A stretch of 64,000 nt of DNA from Qipengyuania aquimaris (GCF_009827445.1 NZ_WTYI01000001.1:1454381-1518380), one strand, 5' to 3'. Positions 17,975 to 27,411 are shown, counted from the stretch's first letter. Notes: a model not told the origin generated them from the letters alone. Numbers and translations: made by a program.

Positions 17975-18619
17975 ATGATGAAGCTGCACGGTTACTACCG
18001 CTCCTCGACCAGCTACCGCCTGCGCATCGCGCTGGAGCTGAAGGGGCTGGACTATAAGTACGTCCCGGTGAACCTGCTCACCTCGGAACAGAAGGGAGAA
18101 GCCTTCACCAGCCGCAACCCGTTCGGTTCGGTTCCTCTGCTGGAAGCCGACGGCAAGGACCGGGTGCAATCGATGGCGCAGCTGGAATGGCTCGACGAAG
18201 CCTATCCCGAACAGCCTCTGCTGCCTTCCGATATCGAAGACCGCTATGTCGCGCGCGAACTGGCCTATGCCATCGCGACCGAGCTGCATGCGCCGCTGAA
18301 CCTTCCGGTACTCAAGTACCTCGCCAACGAATACGGCAAGTCGCAGGACGAGATCGGCGTATGGTATCGCCACTGGCTCGCGCGCACGCTCGACCCGCTC
18401 GAAGCGAGGCTGGCGCAGTTGGACACGGGCGACTTCCTGTTCGACAGCCCCGGCTTCTTCGAAGTCTGCCTGCTGCCGCAGGTCTACAACGCGCAGCGGT
18501 TCGGCTTCGATTTCAGCGACAAACCCCGCATCACCTGGATCGAAAAGGCCTGCCTGGCCCTACCCGCCTTCCAGCGCGCCCATCCGGACAACCAAATCGA
18601 CAATCCAGAGAGGAATTGA
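17975..18619 (+). CDS. maiA: Maleylacetoacetate isomerase (zeta-class glutathione transferase)
   Basis: Converts maleylacetoacetate to fumarylacetoacetate in tyrosine/homogentisate degradation. The 214-residue protein has the zeta-GST thioredoxin-like N-terminus MKLHGYYRSSTSYRLRIAL with the catalytic SS(T)S region, the cis-Pro segment NPFGSVPLLEADG, SMAQLEWLDE and the C-terminal helical domain. I chose the first of two adjacent ATGs (17975, 17978), after GTAGGAGACG. Four bases separate it from the fumarylacetoacetase gene, its direct pathway partner. Confidence 0.92.
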   Translation: MMKLHGYYRSSTSYRLRIALELKGLDYKYVPVNLLTSEQKGEAFTSRNPFGSVPLLEADGKDRVQSMAQLEWLDEAYPEQPLLPSDIEDRYVARELAYAIATELHAPLNLPVLKYLANEYGKSQDEIGVWYRHWLARTLDPLEARLAQLDTGDFLFDSPGFFEVCLLPQVYNAQRFGFDFSDKPRITWIEKACLALPAFQRAHPDNQIDNPERN

Positions 18620-18623
18620 CCCC

Positions 18624-19634
18624 ATGAAGCTCGCCACACTCAAGGACGGAACCCGCGACGGCAAGCTGGTGGTCGTGTCGAAAGACCTCACCCGCTACTG
18701 CGCGGCCGACAACATCGCGCCCACAATGCAGGCCGCGCTCGACAATTGGGACGAAGTCGCGCCGAAGCTGAACGCGCTCTACACCGATGTCGAGCACCAG
18801 ACCGTGCCGTGCGAACGCTTCCACGAGCGCGAGGCGCATTCGCCCCTGCCCCGTGCCTACCAGTGGGCCGACGGCTCGGCCTATATCAACCACGTCGAAC
18901 TGGTGCGTAAGGCCCGCGGTGCGGAAGTGCCGGAGAGCTTCTACCACGACCCGCTGATGTACCAGGGCGGCAGCGACAAGTTCCTCGCCCCGCGCGACGA
19001 TATCCCGCTCAAGGACACCAAGTGGGGCTGCGACATGGAAGGCGAAATCGCGGTCATCACCGACGATGTTCCGATGGGCGTGTCGAAGGAAGACGCAGCC
19101 GATCACATCAAGCTGGTCATGCTGGTGAACGACGTGTCGCTGCGCGGCCTGATCCCGGGCGAACTGGCAAAGGGTTTCGGCTTCTTCCAGTCCAAGCCTG
19201 CCAGCGCCTTCAGCCCCGTTGCGGTTACGCCTGATGAGCTTGGCGATGCGTGGAAAGGCAGCGTCATCCACCTGCCGCTGATGGTCGACTATAATGGAGA
19301 GCCTTTCGGCCGCGCCAATGCGGGCGTCGATGCGACCTTCAGCCTCGCCGACCTCGTGGCCCATGCCGCCAAGACGCGCGAGCTTGGGGCGGGCACTATC
19401 ATCGGTTCGGGCACGGTCTCCAACCAGGGCCCCGATGGCGATCCGGGCAAGCCGGTTGCAGACGGCGGCCTCGGCTATAGCTGCATCGCGGAAATCCGCA
19501 TGATCGAGACGATTGCCGATGGCGAAGCGAAGACACGCTTCATGGCGCCCGGCGACACGGTTCGCGTGGAAATGAAAGACGCGGAAGGCCACTCGATCTT
19601 CGGCGCAATCGAACAGAAGGTCGTCGAGGCCTGA
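18624..19634 (+). CDS. Fumarylacetoacetate hydrolase family protein
   Basis: Last step of tyrosine degradation: hydrolysis of fumarylacetoacetate to fumarate and acetoacetate. 336 residues, in the range of the bacterial single-domain FAH group. The metal-binding site is suggested by CDMEGEIAVITDD, and RGLIPGELAKGFGFFQSKP and IGSGTVSNQGPDG are characteristic. It directly follows maiA in the same operon, which supports the pathway role. Its TGA overlaps a CTG that is the probable start of the next gene. Confidence 0.9.
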   Translation: MKLATLKDGTRDGKLVVVSKDLTRYCAADNIAPTMQAALDNWDEVAPKLNALYTDVEHQTVPCERFHEREAHSPLPRAYQWADGSAYINHVELVRKARGAEVPESFYHDPLMYQGGSDKFLAPRDDIPLKDTKWGCDMEGEIAVITDDVPMGVSKEDAADHIKLVMLVNDVSLRGLIPGELAKGFGFFQSKPASAFSPVAVTPDELGDAWKGSVIHLPLMVDYNGEPFGRANAGVDATFSLADLVAHAAKTRELGAGTIIGSGTVSNQGPDGDPGKPVADGGLGYSCIAEIRMIETIADGEAKTRFMAPGDTVRVEMKDAEGHSIFGAIEQKVVEA

Positions 19635-20758
19635 GCGATCCCTCACCCCTCGCGGGCAAGCGGATCGGCCTGCTGAGCTCGTGGGTATCGCGCCGCAATG
19701 GCGGCGTGTTCGAAGCTGTCGCTGCGCAGGTCCAGATCCTGCGTCGCCTTGGCGCTACGCCTGTTGTGCTGGGCGTCGGAGATGATGCCGCGTCACAGGA
19801 CAGCTGGCGGCTGGAGGGGGCCGAGCTCCAACTTGCCAGGCGGCGTGGTCCGGTCGCTCTTGCCTACTCCCCCGATCTGCCGCGTTTGCTCGAGGCAGCG
19901 AAACTGGACCTGCTCCACCTGCACGGGATTTGGCAGTATCCGGTTCGCGCCGCGGGCACATGGGCTGGATCGACTGGCAAACCGATGATCGTCAGTCCTC
20001 ACGGTATGCTCGATCCGTGGATCACGAACCGCAATGCATGGAAGAAGCAAGCCGCACGCCTGCTTTGGGAACGCGCAGCCTGGTCGCGAGCGTCCCTGCT
20101 TCACGCCCTGACCGAGGCAGAAGCAGCCGAGATCGAGCGGGAAATACCGACAGCATCGACGATCGTGATACCCAACGCCGCGCCAGCGGCGACCAAGGAT
20201 CCCCCCCCACCGCGTGGGCCCGTGGCACTTTATCTGGGCAGGATACACGAGAAGAAGAACCTAGGCGCGCTGCTCGCAGCCTGGACGCGGGTACGCGGCG
20301 ATCTTCCCGCCGACTCCTCCCTCGTCATCGCAGGCTGGGGAGATGACGAGGGCATCGCTGCCATCGAAAGCGCTCTTGCTGGTTCTGCGGCAACAAATGT
20401 CGAGTTCGTCGGGACCGCATTCGGTTCGCAAAAGGCGGCCTTGTTGGACCTTGCGCGCTTTATGGTCCTGCCGTCGCATAGCGAAGGCTTGCCCATGGCG
20501 ATCCTCGAAGGATGGGCGGCCGGCGTGCCGTCGATCATGAGCGGCGCCTGCAACCTGCCCGAAGGCTTTGCTTCAGGGGCAGCGATACGGTGCGGCACGG
20601 CGAGCGACGCTATCGGCGCTGCACTGGTGGAAGCATTTGCGAAAACCGACAGCGAGTGGAAGGAAATGAGCAATTCCGCTCTCTCCCTGGCTAGCGGACC
20701 GTTCTCGCAAGAGACGATCGCGAAGCATTGGGAGCGCAGTTACGGTCGATTGCTTTGA
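19631..20758 (+). CDS. Family 4-type glycosyltransferase, probable CTG start
   Basis: A GT-B glycosyltransferase: LLHLHGIWQYPVRAA, IVSPHGMLDPWITNRN, VALYLGRIHEKKNLGALL, and the donor-site segment LPSHSEGLPMAILEGWAAG. The first ordinary start is GTG at 19706, but the frame is open upstream and encodes GKRIGLLSSWVSRRNGGVFEA, which looks like the normal first beta-strand and glycine loop of this fold. Going back, no ATG, GTG or TTG occurs before CTG at 19631, which forms CTGA with the fahA stop exactly where other genes here use ATGA. From CTG the protein is 375 residues. It probably adds a sugar in the adjoining polysaccharide pathway, with whose operon it converges (19-bp overlap). Confidence 0.85.
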   Translation: MSDPSPLAGKRIGLLSSWVSRRNGGVFEAVAAQVQILRRLGATPVVLGVGDDAASQDSWRLEGAELQLARRRGPVALAYSPDLPRLLEAAKLDLLHLHGIWQYPVRAAGTWAGSTGKPMIVSPHGMLDPWITNRNAWKKQAARLLWERAAWSRASLLHALTEAEAAEIEREIPTASTIVIPNAAPAATKDPPPPRGPVALYLGRIHEKKNLGALLAAWTRVRGDLPADSSLVIAGWGDDEGIAAIESALAGSAATNVEFVGTAFGSQKAALLDLARFMVLPSHSEGLPMAILEGWAAGVPSIMSGACNLPEGFASGAAIRCGTASDAIGAALVEAFAKTDSEWKEMSNSALSLASGPFSQETIAKHWERSYGRLL

Positions 20759-21897
20759 TCCGCGCGACCGACCGGTTCGAGACGCACATTGTCCAGAGAA
20801 ACCGCCCCCTTTTCCGGCCTTAACCAGATACCGAAAACCTGGTCCTCGCAGTCCGGCGCTTGAAGCAATTGCCCTCGTCCGAGCGAGCCGCCTCCCTGTC
20901 CGGGCCGCGACGGAACCCCGCAATCGAGCGAGACAAGCAGCGCATCGGCATTTTCGCCCGAAACACTCGCAAACGCTCGATATTCGCCCGCTTCAAGCGC
21001 GACCGGTTGCGACAGGACGAGGCGGGTGACGCTCGTCCGGTTGCTCAGTTCGACATGGCGATCTTCCTCGCCGATCGCCGAGATCCTGACGTCTCCCGAG
21101 CGGTGGCGGCGCCAACCGAAGAGAGCCTCTTCTCCCAGCCGTTCAAATCCGGGATCGATCAGAAGCAGGTTGCTTTCCGGATTGACGCAATAGGCTGCCA
21201 AAAGGTCCTGCGCATCGGCACGCAGGTTGCGCTTGGCGAGTTCGCGAACCAGCGGCTCGACCCGCGCACAGCTCAATCCGATAGTGTCCGCCCCCGAAGC
21301 GAGGAAGCGCGCGCGTTCCCGAAGAACACTCGCCTGCTGCCCTTCCGCGCGAAGGTAGGCATCGCTCCAAAGGCTCTGGCCATCCAGCCTTCGAGCCAGT
21401 TCGGCCCGACCTGCCGCACTCGCTTCCATCATGGCGAACAATGCCTCGAGCTCGCTCGCGGCAGGCTGCACCCGCAACAGTGTATCGAAATGCCCCGCGG
21501 CGGCATCGACATTGCCGCGCTCCATGGAATGGGCTGCAAGCGCTGCCCGGCTTAGCGGCTCACGCGGGCTAAGCCGCGCCGCGACCTTCATCGCGCTCTC
21601 CCCTCTTGCAGGTTTGCCTGCCTGATACGCCGCAGCGCCCAGAAAAGCCGCTCCGCGCGCATCGACCGGGTCTGCGAGTATCGCCCGACGTGCCGCCGCA
21701 TCCGCCTGCGAGGTATCGCCAGCGAGAAGATGCAAGGAAGCGGCGACCCGATCGGCTTCGACACGAAAGGGTGAGGGGATCAACCGTTCGTCATTCGGCT
21801 GGTGGGCGGTAACGCGATCCAGGCCGGAGAAGAACGCGGTGAGCGCAAACGCCACGCCCGCCACAGTCACGAGCCATTGGGCCCGCACGCTGCTCAT
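20740..21897 (-). CDS. TPR-repeat protein of the polysaccharide operon
   Basis: 385 residues with an uncleaved signal anchor (WLVTVAGVAFALTAFFSG), a helical repeat region of TPR type (about 45-150: AILADPVDARGAAFLGAAA, AARLSPREPLSRAALAAH) and a C-terminal beta-rich domain (about 240-375) reminiscent of carbohydrate-binding jelly rolls: LIDPGFERLGEEALFGWRR and AGEYRAFASVSGENADALL. It is the last gene of the operon, overlapping wzc by 4 nt. By position it probably helps assembly or export of the polysaccharide in the periplasm; no specific family is recognised. Confidence 0.72.
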   Translation of the reverse strand: MSSVRAQWLVTVAGVAFALTAFFSGLDRVTAHQPNDERLIPSPFRVEADRVAASLHLLAGDTSQADAAARRAILADPVDARGAAFLGAAAYQAGKPARGESAMKVAARLSPREPLSRAALAAHSMERGNVDAAAGHFDTLLRVQPAASELEALFAMMEASAAGRAELARRLDGQSLWSDAYLRAEGQQASVLRERARFLASGADTIGLSCARVEPLVRELAKRNLRADAQDLLAAYCVNPESNLLLIDPGFERLGEEALFGWRRHRSGDVRISAIGEEDRHVELSNRTSVTRLVLSQPVALEAGEYRAFASVSGENADALLVSLDCGVPSRPGQGGGSLGRGQLLQAPDCEDQVFGIWLRPEKGAVSLDNVRLEPVGRADQSNRP

Positions 21898-24104
21898 ACG
21901 GACGCCGCGTCCTGTTTGTCTGCATAGGCGTAATAGTCGTAGCCGTAATACGCCGAATAGCGGTTACCCGAGCGCGCCGGATCGAACTTGGCAAGTGCCG
22001 CCCCGAGCAGCGTAGGCTCCATCGAGCGCAGGCGGCGCAGGGCAGCCTTGAGCGAACCGCTCCGGCCGCGTTCGGCCTCCACGACGAATATCGTGCCGTC
22101 TGCGATTGCCGCCAGCATGGGAGCATCGGCCAGTCCCAGAACAGGCGGACTGTCGACGATCACGACGCCGTATTGCTGGCTGAATGTCTCCAGCAACTGC
22201 GCCATGCGCGGCGAGGAAAGCAGTTCGGTCGGGCTTGGCGGAAGGGGGCCTGCCGGAAGGATATCGAACTCCGCCTCGCCCAGCGTGACCCGCGTTGCCA
22301 TATCACTGGGCTCGTCACGCGAAATCAGGAGATCGGTAAGCCCGCGCTCGCTCTTGATGCCGGCAATCTTGTGCAAGGTCGGTCGGCGCAAGTCGGCGTC
22401 GATGAGCAGAGGCGCGATGCCGATGCGGGCAAGGCCGGCGGCAATGGCGAAACTTGTCGTGCTCTTACCTTCCGCTGCCTGGGCGCTGGTAACGACAATG
22501 ACTTTGGGCAGCCCCGTCGGCGTCGAATAAAGCAAGGCCCCGCGCATCGAGTTGTACGCTTCGGAAATCGCGGATTTCGGTTCGGCCAGTTCCTCGAGCG
22601 GAGTGCCGCTCTCGGTGCGGGGTACGACGCCAAGGAGCGACAGTCCGAGCTTGTCTTCGACATCTTCGGGAGTGTGGATCACATCGTCGAGCTGGTCGCG
22701 CAGGAAGATCGCAATTCCCGCCACGGCAAGCCCCAGCAGCAAACCGATCGCAAGATTGCGCGGCAAGCTTGGCGAAGAAGGAAGGTCCGGGGCCTGGGCC
22801 CGGTCAATAATGGTAATGTTGCTCGACGCGATACCGGCGGACGCGTTGAGCTCGCGATAGCGCTGCAAAAGTCCTTCATAGATCGAGCGGGCGGTGTCGG
22901 CTTCGCGCGCCAGCACGTTGTAGCGCACGGATTGGTCCTGTTCGGCCAGGGTGTTTCCTCGCGCTTCATCGACCTGATTGTCCAGTCGGCGCTCGGCAGC
23001 CTGCGCCGCCAGATACTCGGCGCGAACCGATTGCCTGACCTCGCTCGCAGTCCGGTTGAGCTGGTTATTTACCGCAGCAAGGTCGCCCTCGATGCGTGCC
23101 GTTGCCGGGTGACCGGGCAGGTAACGATCGCGCGCCGCGTCGAGTTCGCTCTCCAATTGCGCGCGGCGCGTCATCAGGGCCTGGACCGTCGGATTTGCCA
23201 GAACGATCTGCGAGGAAAGGAGGGGGGAGTTGCGTACCGCATCCCACCGCGATTCCGCCGCAATCCTCGCTTCGCGTGCCCTGATTGCAGCCTGATTGTA
23301 CTGCAGCAGGCTGGAAGAAGTCACGGTCCCGGCCGCTAGGTCCGCGCCGCCCGTCGCCAGGGCATCCCGTGTCCGGATAAGACCCGTCTGGCGCGCGTAG
23401 TCATTCAAGGCTGCTTCCGACTCTTCGAGAGAGGCGCGAGCCTCGTCGAGTTGTTCGGCGACGAAATTACGCGCGTAGGAGGAGCTGTCGAAGCGGCGCT
23501 GCAAGTTCTGCTGAATGAACTCTTCCGCGAATGCATTTGCTATGCGGGCTGTGACCTCTGGATCGGTGCTCGCGAACTCGACCATCGCAATGCGCGTAGT
23601 GCGGCGCAACTCCACCTGCGTGTTGTCCCGAAGAAGCGCCACGGCAAGCTTCCGCTTCTCCGCTTCACTTGTCCCGCCCGCCTGCACGGGGACCTCCATC
23701 GCGGCGAAGAAACGCTCGTCATTGGCAAGGTCCAGCGCGTCGGCCACGCGTTCGGCGAGCGCCCTGCTGCGCAGCACGTCGAGCTGTGTATTGAGGAAAC
23801 GGTCGATGTCCCAGTCCGAAGGGGGGGCAATCTGCGGATCGAGATCCGCCCCGAGGACTTCGTCACTCTGGTCATTGATCTGGAGGCTCGCCGCCGCCGA
23901 ATAGCGCGGCGTGTCCAGCATGGTCACGATGACGGCGAGCGCGACGGCGGCGCCGACGATGGCCAGCGCCATCCAGAAATACCTGCGCACCGCGCCGATC
24001 ACATTACGGATCGCGGTACTAACGGCGTTCTCGCCCGCTGCAGCATAAGCCGCAGAATAGCGATCGCGTTCGCCGATCAGGGGAGGAAGGACCTGTTCTG
24101 TCAT
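21894..24104 (-). CDS. Polysaccharide co-polymerase / tyrosine autokinase (Wzc-like)
   Basis: 736-residue inner-membrane protein that regulates chain length and export of exopolysaccharide. It has a first membrane segment (about 42-62), a large periplasmic part with Wzz domain and coiled coils, a second segment (about 425-445) and a cytoplasmic BY-kinase domain with Walker A VTSAQAAEGKSTTS (K547), Walker A' LLIDADLRRP and Walker B VVIVDSPPVLG. The C-terminus is tyrosine-rich (RYSAYYGYDYYAYAD), the autophosphorylation cluster typical of Wzc. It overlaps both neighbours (Wza-like and TPR gene) by 4 nt. Confidence 0.93.
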   Translation of the reverse strand: MTEQVLPPLIGERDRYSAAYAAAGENAVSTAIRNVIGAVRRYFWMALAIVGAAVALAVIVTMLDTPRYSAAASLQINDQSDEVLGADLDPQIAPPSDWDIDRFLNTQLDVLRSRALAERVADALDLANDERFFAAMEVPVQAGGTSEAEKRKLAVALLRDNTQVELRRTTRIAMVEFASTDPEVTARIANAFAEEFIQQNLQRRFDSSSYARNFVAEQLDEARASLEESEAALNDYARQTGLIRTRDALATGGADLAAGTVTSSSLLQYNQAAIRAREARIAAESRWDAVRNSPLLSSQIVLANPTVQALMTRRAQLESELDAARDRYLPGHPATARIEGDLAAVNNQLNRTASEVRQSVRAEYLAAQAAERRLDNQVDEARGNTLAEQDQSVRYNVLAREADTARSIYEGLLQRYRELNASAGIASSNITIIDRAQAPDLPSSPSLPRNLAIGLLLGLAVAGIAIFLRDQLDDVIHTPEDVEDKLGLSLLGVVPRTESGTPLEELAEPKSAISEAYNSMRGALLYSTPTGLPKVIVVTSAQAAEGKSTTSFAIAAGLARIGIAPLLIDADLRRPTLHKIAGIKSERGLTDLLISRDEPSDMATRVTLGEAEFDILPAGPLPPSPTELLSSPRMAQLLETFSQQYGVVIVDSPPVLGLADAPMLAAIADGTIFVVEAERGRSGSLKAALRRLRSMEPTLLGAALAKFDPARSGNRYSAYYGYDYYAYADKQDAASV

Positions 24105-24817
24105 CCGATCGGCCGGAATATTCCGAAAACGGGCACCGCCCGCAGGACATCCTGCCAGGCGCCACGCACGCTGGAGTAGCCGACGACGACGACGTCGCCA
24201 GGTACCAGCGCCACGTCCGGCATCCTGCCGCCGCGGATGGCCCGCAAGTCGAAGCGTCCGGCGGTCCGTTCACCGTCGACCGTGCGGAAGATCATGATCT
24301 CGTCGAGTTTGGCAGTATCGGTCGGGCTGCGCGCCAGAGCGAGGGCGGACAGCAACGTCTGCCCTTCGGCGTAAGAGAAGACCCCGGGCTGTTCGACCTC
24401 CCCCTCTACCGCGATCGTGCGATCGCGCGCTTCCAGGACCGCCACCGAAACGCGTGGATCGCGCAGGTAATTCGTTGCGTAGGCCGCCTCGATAGCAACG
24501 CCAAGTTCGCTGGCACTGCGTCCGACAGCCTGCACGTCGCCGATCAGTGGGAGCGTCAACATACCGGCATTGTCCACGGCGATGCGCTCGACAGACAGGT
24601 CGGATTCACCGAAAACGGAGATCGACACGATATCGCCCGGGGCCAGCGTATATCGTTCCGGCAAAGCGGTTTGCGGATCGATTACCACCGCATCATACCC
24701 CGCCTGCCCGTCTGGCACGACAGGGTCCAAGGGTGTCTGGCACGCAGACGCGGCAAGCAGGCAGGCCACCGCAATCGCCGGTTTCGATTTCCGTTCTGGA
24801 AGGATTCGACCCGTCAT
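24101..24817 (-). CDS. Outer-membrane polysaccharide export lipoprotein (Wza-like)
   Basis: 238 residues with signal and lipobox LLAASACQTP (Cys26). The Poly_export domain starts around YTLAPGDIVSISVFGESDLS and continues VDNAGMLTLPLIGDVQAVG and DPRVSVAVLE. It is followed by one SLBB-type domain (VAVEGEVEQPGVFSYAEGQTL; VVVVGYSSV). It forms the outer-membrane pore for exopolysaccharide together with the co-polymerase encoded immediately downstream. It is shorter than E. coli Wza (one SLBB repeat), as is common in alphaproteobacteria. It overlaps the ligase gene upstream and the wzc-like gene downstream by 4 nt. Confidence 0.92.
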   Translation of the reverse strand: MTGRILPERKSKPAIAVACLLAASACQTPLDPVVPDGQAGYDAVVIDPQTALPERYTLAPGDIVSISVFGESDLSVERIAVDNAGMLTLPLIGDVQAVGRSASELGVAIEAAYATNYLRDPRVSVAVLEARDRTIAVEGEVEQPGVFSYAEGQTLLSALALARSPTDTAKLDEIMIFRTVDGERTAGRFDLRAIRGGRMPDVALVPGDVVVVGYSSVRGAWQDVLRAVPVFGIFRPIG

Positions 24818-26217
24818 CTGTCCCTGTCCGCGTCCCGGTTTACCTCACGCATGTGCTGCGTGGGTGAGAGCATTCCTGCCGCCACACCCGCAAGGCAGGC
24901 TATTGCCATGTTGCGAAGGGGATAATCGACGAGCGAATGCAGCGCAATGACACCAAGGGTACCGCACGCAAAGATCTGTGGAGCACGCTCCGACGCTGCC
25001 TGTGACCAGGCGGAGAAGCCCTGACGCAGGAGCAGGTAGCCACCGGCCAAGAGCACAAACAGGGCAAGCAGTCCGGCCTCCAGGAAGAATTCGAGGAAGT
25101 CGTTATGGGCGCGGTTGATGAAGGCGGCGGTGAGGCTTTCGAAACTCTGATGCGGTGCAAATGCAACCGGGAAGGTTCCGACACCGCTTCCGACGGGGAA
25201 GAACGCGTCGATCGCCTGCAATGTATCGCGCCATAAGATGATGCGCGCATCGCCGGCGGCATCGAAACGCGTGGCTACGGCGGCCAGTCGCGGATTTCCG
25301 GCCAGGATCAGCGGAAGCGCCAGCAAGAGGATGACACCGAAGGAGGCTGCACGGCCTGCCAGCTTGAGCGCTCTCCCCTCGCCGAGCGGTTTCAGGATCA
25401 CAGCATTGAGGGCAAGGACCGGCAGGATCAGCAGGACTCCCATTCGCGAACCGGTGAGGATGGCTGCAATAAGCAGGACGGCCTGACCTGCCAGAAAAAC
25501 AGGCATCCGTCGCCGGAGCAGGGCCGGTGGCATCGGTTTGGATACGAAAAAGGCACTCGCGGCGAGCGAACCGATTAGGAGCACGTCGACCGCTGCATTG
25601 CGATTGGCATGGAAGGCGGTGAGCCAACCGCGGTGGCTCATCTCGTAGAGATAGAACGAAGCGCCTCCGCTGGCCAATTGCAAGGCGCCGAGCACAGCCC
25701 CTGCTACGGAAAGCAATGCGATCGAAAGGATCAGGAAACGACGGTCGCGCGACGGCAATTTCGCGGTTGCCCACATTACGGCGACGGCTGGCATAAGGGC
25801 CAGCAAACCAGCAAGGGTTCGCGCCGGGCTAATGCTCAGCGGCTGCCAGCTGTTTGCGCCATCGACCAACGAAAGCGAAGCGACTTGCAGTTCGCGGCCG
25901 GGCAATGATTGCCAGATTTGCGGCGGCAAGAGCAGCAATTGCAGTGTGGGGAGGAACAGCAGCATACTGCCAAGGAGGGCAAGCCTCTGCGGAACCGGTT
26001 GGAGGACTTCCTCTTTCCCGCGCGGGGCCCACCAGACCCAGGCGAGCAACGCCGCGACAAAGCCAAGTTGCACGATGATCTCGGCCTTTGGACTCGGCGA
26101 GCCGCCGCCGCCGAAGATCATCGCAATAGCCACGAACGCCGCCACCAGCAGGCCATGCCGCGATACTGGTCTGGCGTTTCTTCTGCGCAAGCGTCCGCTC
26201 CCCCTCAGGCTGGGCAC
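24814..26217 (-). CDS. O-antigen ligase / Wzy polymerase family membrane protein
   Basis: 467 residues with about 12 hydrophobic segments. A large periplasmic loop before the last helices contains NPRLAAVATRFDAAGDAR, RIILWRDTLQAI and FINRAHNDFLEFFLEAGLL; the last is the Wzy_C/WaaL signature, with the HNDF motif expected in these glycan polymerases and ligases. As the first gene of the export operon it probably polymerises the repeat unit. WaaL and Wzy cannot be told apart by sequence alone. The arginine-rich N-terminus before HGLLVAAFVAIAMIF could mean the true start is slightly downstream. Confidence 0.85.
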   Translation of the reverse strand: MPSLRGSGRLRRRNARPVSRHGLLVAAFVAIAMIFGGGGSPSPKAEIIVQLGFVAALLAWVWWAPRGKEEVLQPVPQRLALLGSMLLFLPTLQLLLLPPQIWQSLPGRELQVASLSLVDGANSWQPLSISPARTLAGLLALMPAVAVMWATAKLPSRDRRFLILSIALLSVAGAVLGALQLASGGASFYLYEMSHRGWLTAFHANRNAAVDVLLIGSLAASAFFVSKPMPPALLRRRMPVFLAGQAVLLIAAILTGSRMGVLLILPVLALNAVILKPLGEGRALKLAGRAASFGVILLLALPLILAGNPRLAAVATRFDAAGDARIILWRDTLQAIDAFFPVGSGVGTFPVAFAPHQSFESLTAAFINRAHNDFLEFFLEAGLLALFVLLAGGYLLLRQGFSAWSQAASERAPQIFACGTLGVIALHSLVDYPLRNMAIACLAGVAAGMLSPTQHMREVNRDADRDR

Positions 26218-26247
26218 TGCCCTAGCCTGAGCAGGGAGGGGAAGGAA

Positions 26248-27411
26248 CTACATCGAACGGGCAATCACCATCTTCATGACTTCGTTCGAGCCGCCGAAAA
26301 TGCGGGTAATACGGCTGTCGCGGTACATCCGGGCGATCGGGTAATCGTTGATGTAGCCTGCACCGCCATGGAATTGCAGGCACTTGTCGACCACCTCGCC
26401 CTGCAGTTCGGTGACCCAGTACTTGGCCATGCAGGCCGTATCGACGCTGAGTTCACGTTTGAGGTGCTTTGCAATGCAATCGTTGACGAAGACCCGTGCT
26501 GCGGTCGCCCGCGCCTTCAGGTCGGCCATGACGAATTGGGTGTTCTGGAAATCCCAGATGGTCTGGCCGAAAGCCTTGCGCGACTTGACGAATTCCATCG
26601 TCGTCTCGAGCGCTTTCTCGATCCCTGTCATGGCGCCCATGGCGATGATCAGGCGTTCCTGCGGCAGTTCGCCCATGAGCTGGTAGAAGCCCTTGCCCTC
26701 TTCACCGCCGAGCACGTTTTCAGCCGGTACGAAGACATCGTCGAAGAAAAGCTCGGAAGTATCGGCGGCGTCCATGCCGATCTTGTCCAGCTTCTTGCCG
26801 CGCTGGAAACCTTCGGCGCCTTCCGTTTCGAGCAGCATGAGCGAAATGCCCTTGGCGCGCTCGTTGGGATCGGTCTTGGCGACAACGATGATGAAATCGG
26901 CGGTCTGGCCATTGGAGATATAGGTCTTGGCGCCGTTGATCCGGTAACCGTTGCCGTCCTTCAGGGCCGTGGTTGTAATGCTCTGCAGGTCGGAGCCCAC
27001 GCCCGGTTCGGTCATGGCGATTGCGCTGACGAGCTCACCGGTGACCAGTTTCGGCAGGTACTTCTTCTTCTGCTCCTCGGTGCCGTGCCGCACCAGGTAC
27101 GGGAGGATCACCGTGTTGTGCAGGCTCGCGGCGAACCCTTCGACGCCGTGCTTCGCCTGCTGGTCGATGACCACCATTTCGTGGCGGAAATCGCCGCCGT
27201 GACCGCCATATTCCTCGGGGACCGAAGTGCCGAGAAGGCCCGCTTCGCCGGCCTCGTTCCAGAACCCACGCTCAACCTGGCCTTCTTCGCGCCATTTCAG
27301 GACGCGTTTCTCGGGGGCGTGCTTTTCATAGAACTTCCCGACGGCGTCGGCGAAGATCGAGATTTCCTCGTCTTCCATAAACTCGGGCGGGGGTACGTCG
27401 ATGACGGGCAT
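26248..27411 (-). CDS. Acyl-CoA dehydrogenase
   Basis: 387-residue flavoenzyme of fatty-acid or branched-chain acyl-CoA beta-oxidation. Family segments: GLLGTSVPEEYGGHGGDFRH, SAIAMTEPGVGSDLQSITTT, GAKTYISNGQTADFIIVVAK, LPQERLIIAMGAMTGIEKAL, KAFGQTIWDFQNTQFVMAD and the C-terminal FHGGAGYINDYPIARMYRD with RIFGGSNEVMK. The sequence is long-chain/isovaleryl-like but chain-length specificity cannot be assigned. It is transcribed after the crotonase gene (43-bp gap) and likely works with it and with the divergent thiolase. Confidence 0.92.
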   Translation of the reverse strand: MPVIDVPPPEFMEDEEISIFADAVGKFYEKHAPEKRVLKWREEGQVERGFWNEAGEAGLLGTSVPEEYGGHGGDFRHEMVVIDQQAKHGVEGFAASLHNTVILPYLVRHGTEEQKKKYLPKLVTGELVSAIAMTEPGVGSDLQSITTTALKDGNGYRINGAKTYISNGQTADFIIVVAKTDPNERAKGISLMLLETEGAEGFQRGKKLDKIGMDAADTSELFFDDVFVPAENVLGGEEGKGFYQLMGELPQERLIIAMGAMTGIEKALETTMEFVKSRKAFGQTIWDFQNTQFVMADLKARATAARVFVNDCIAKHLKRELSVDTACMAKYWVTELQGEVVDKCLQFHGGAGYINDYPIARMYRDSRITRIFGGSNEVMKMVIARSM

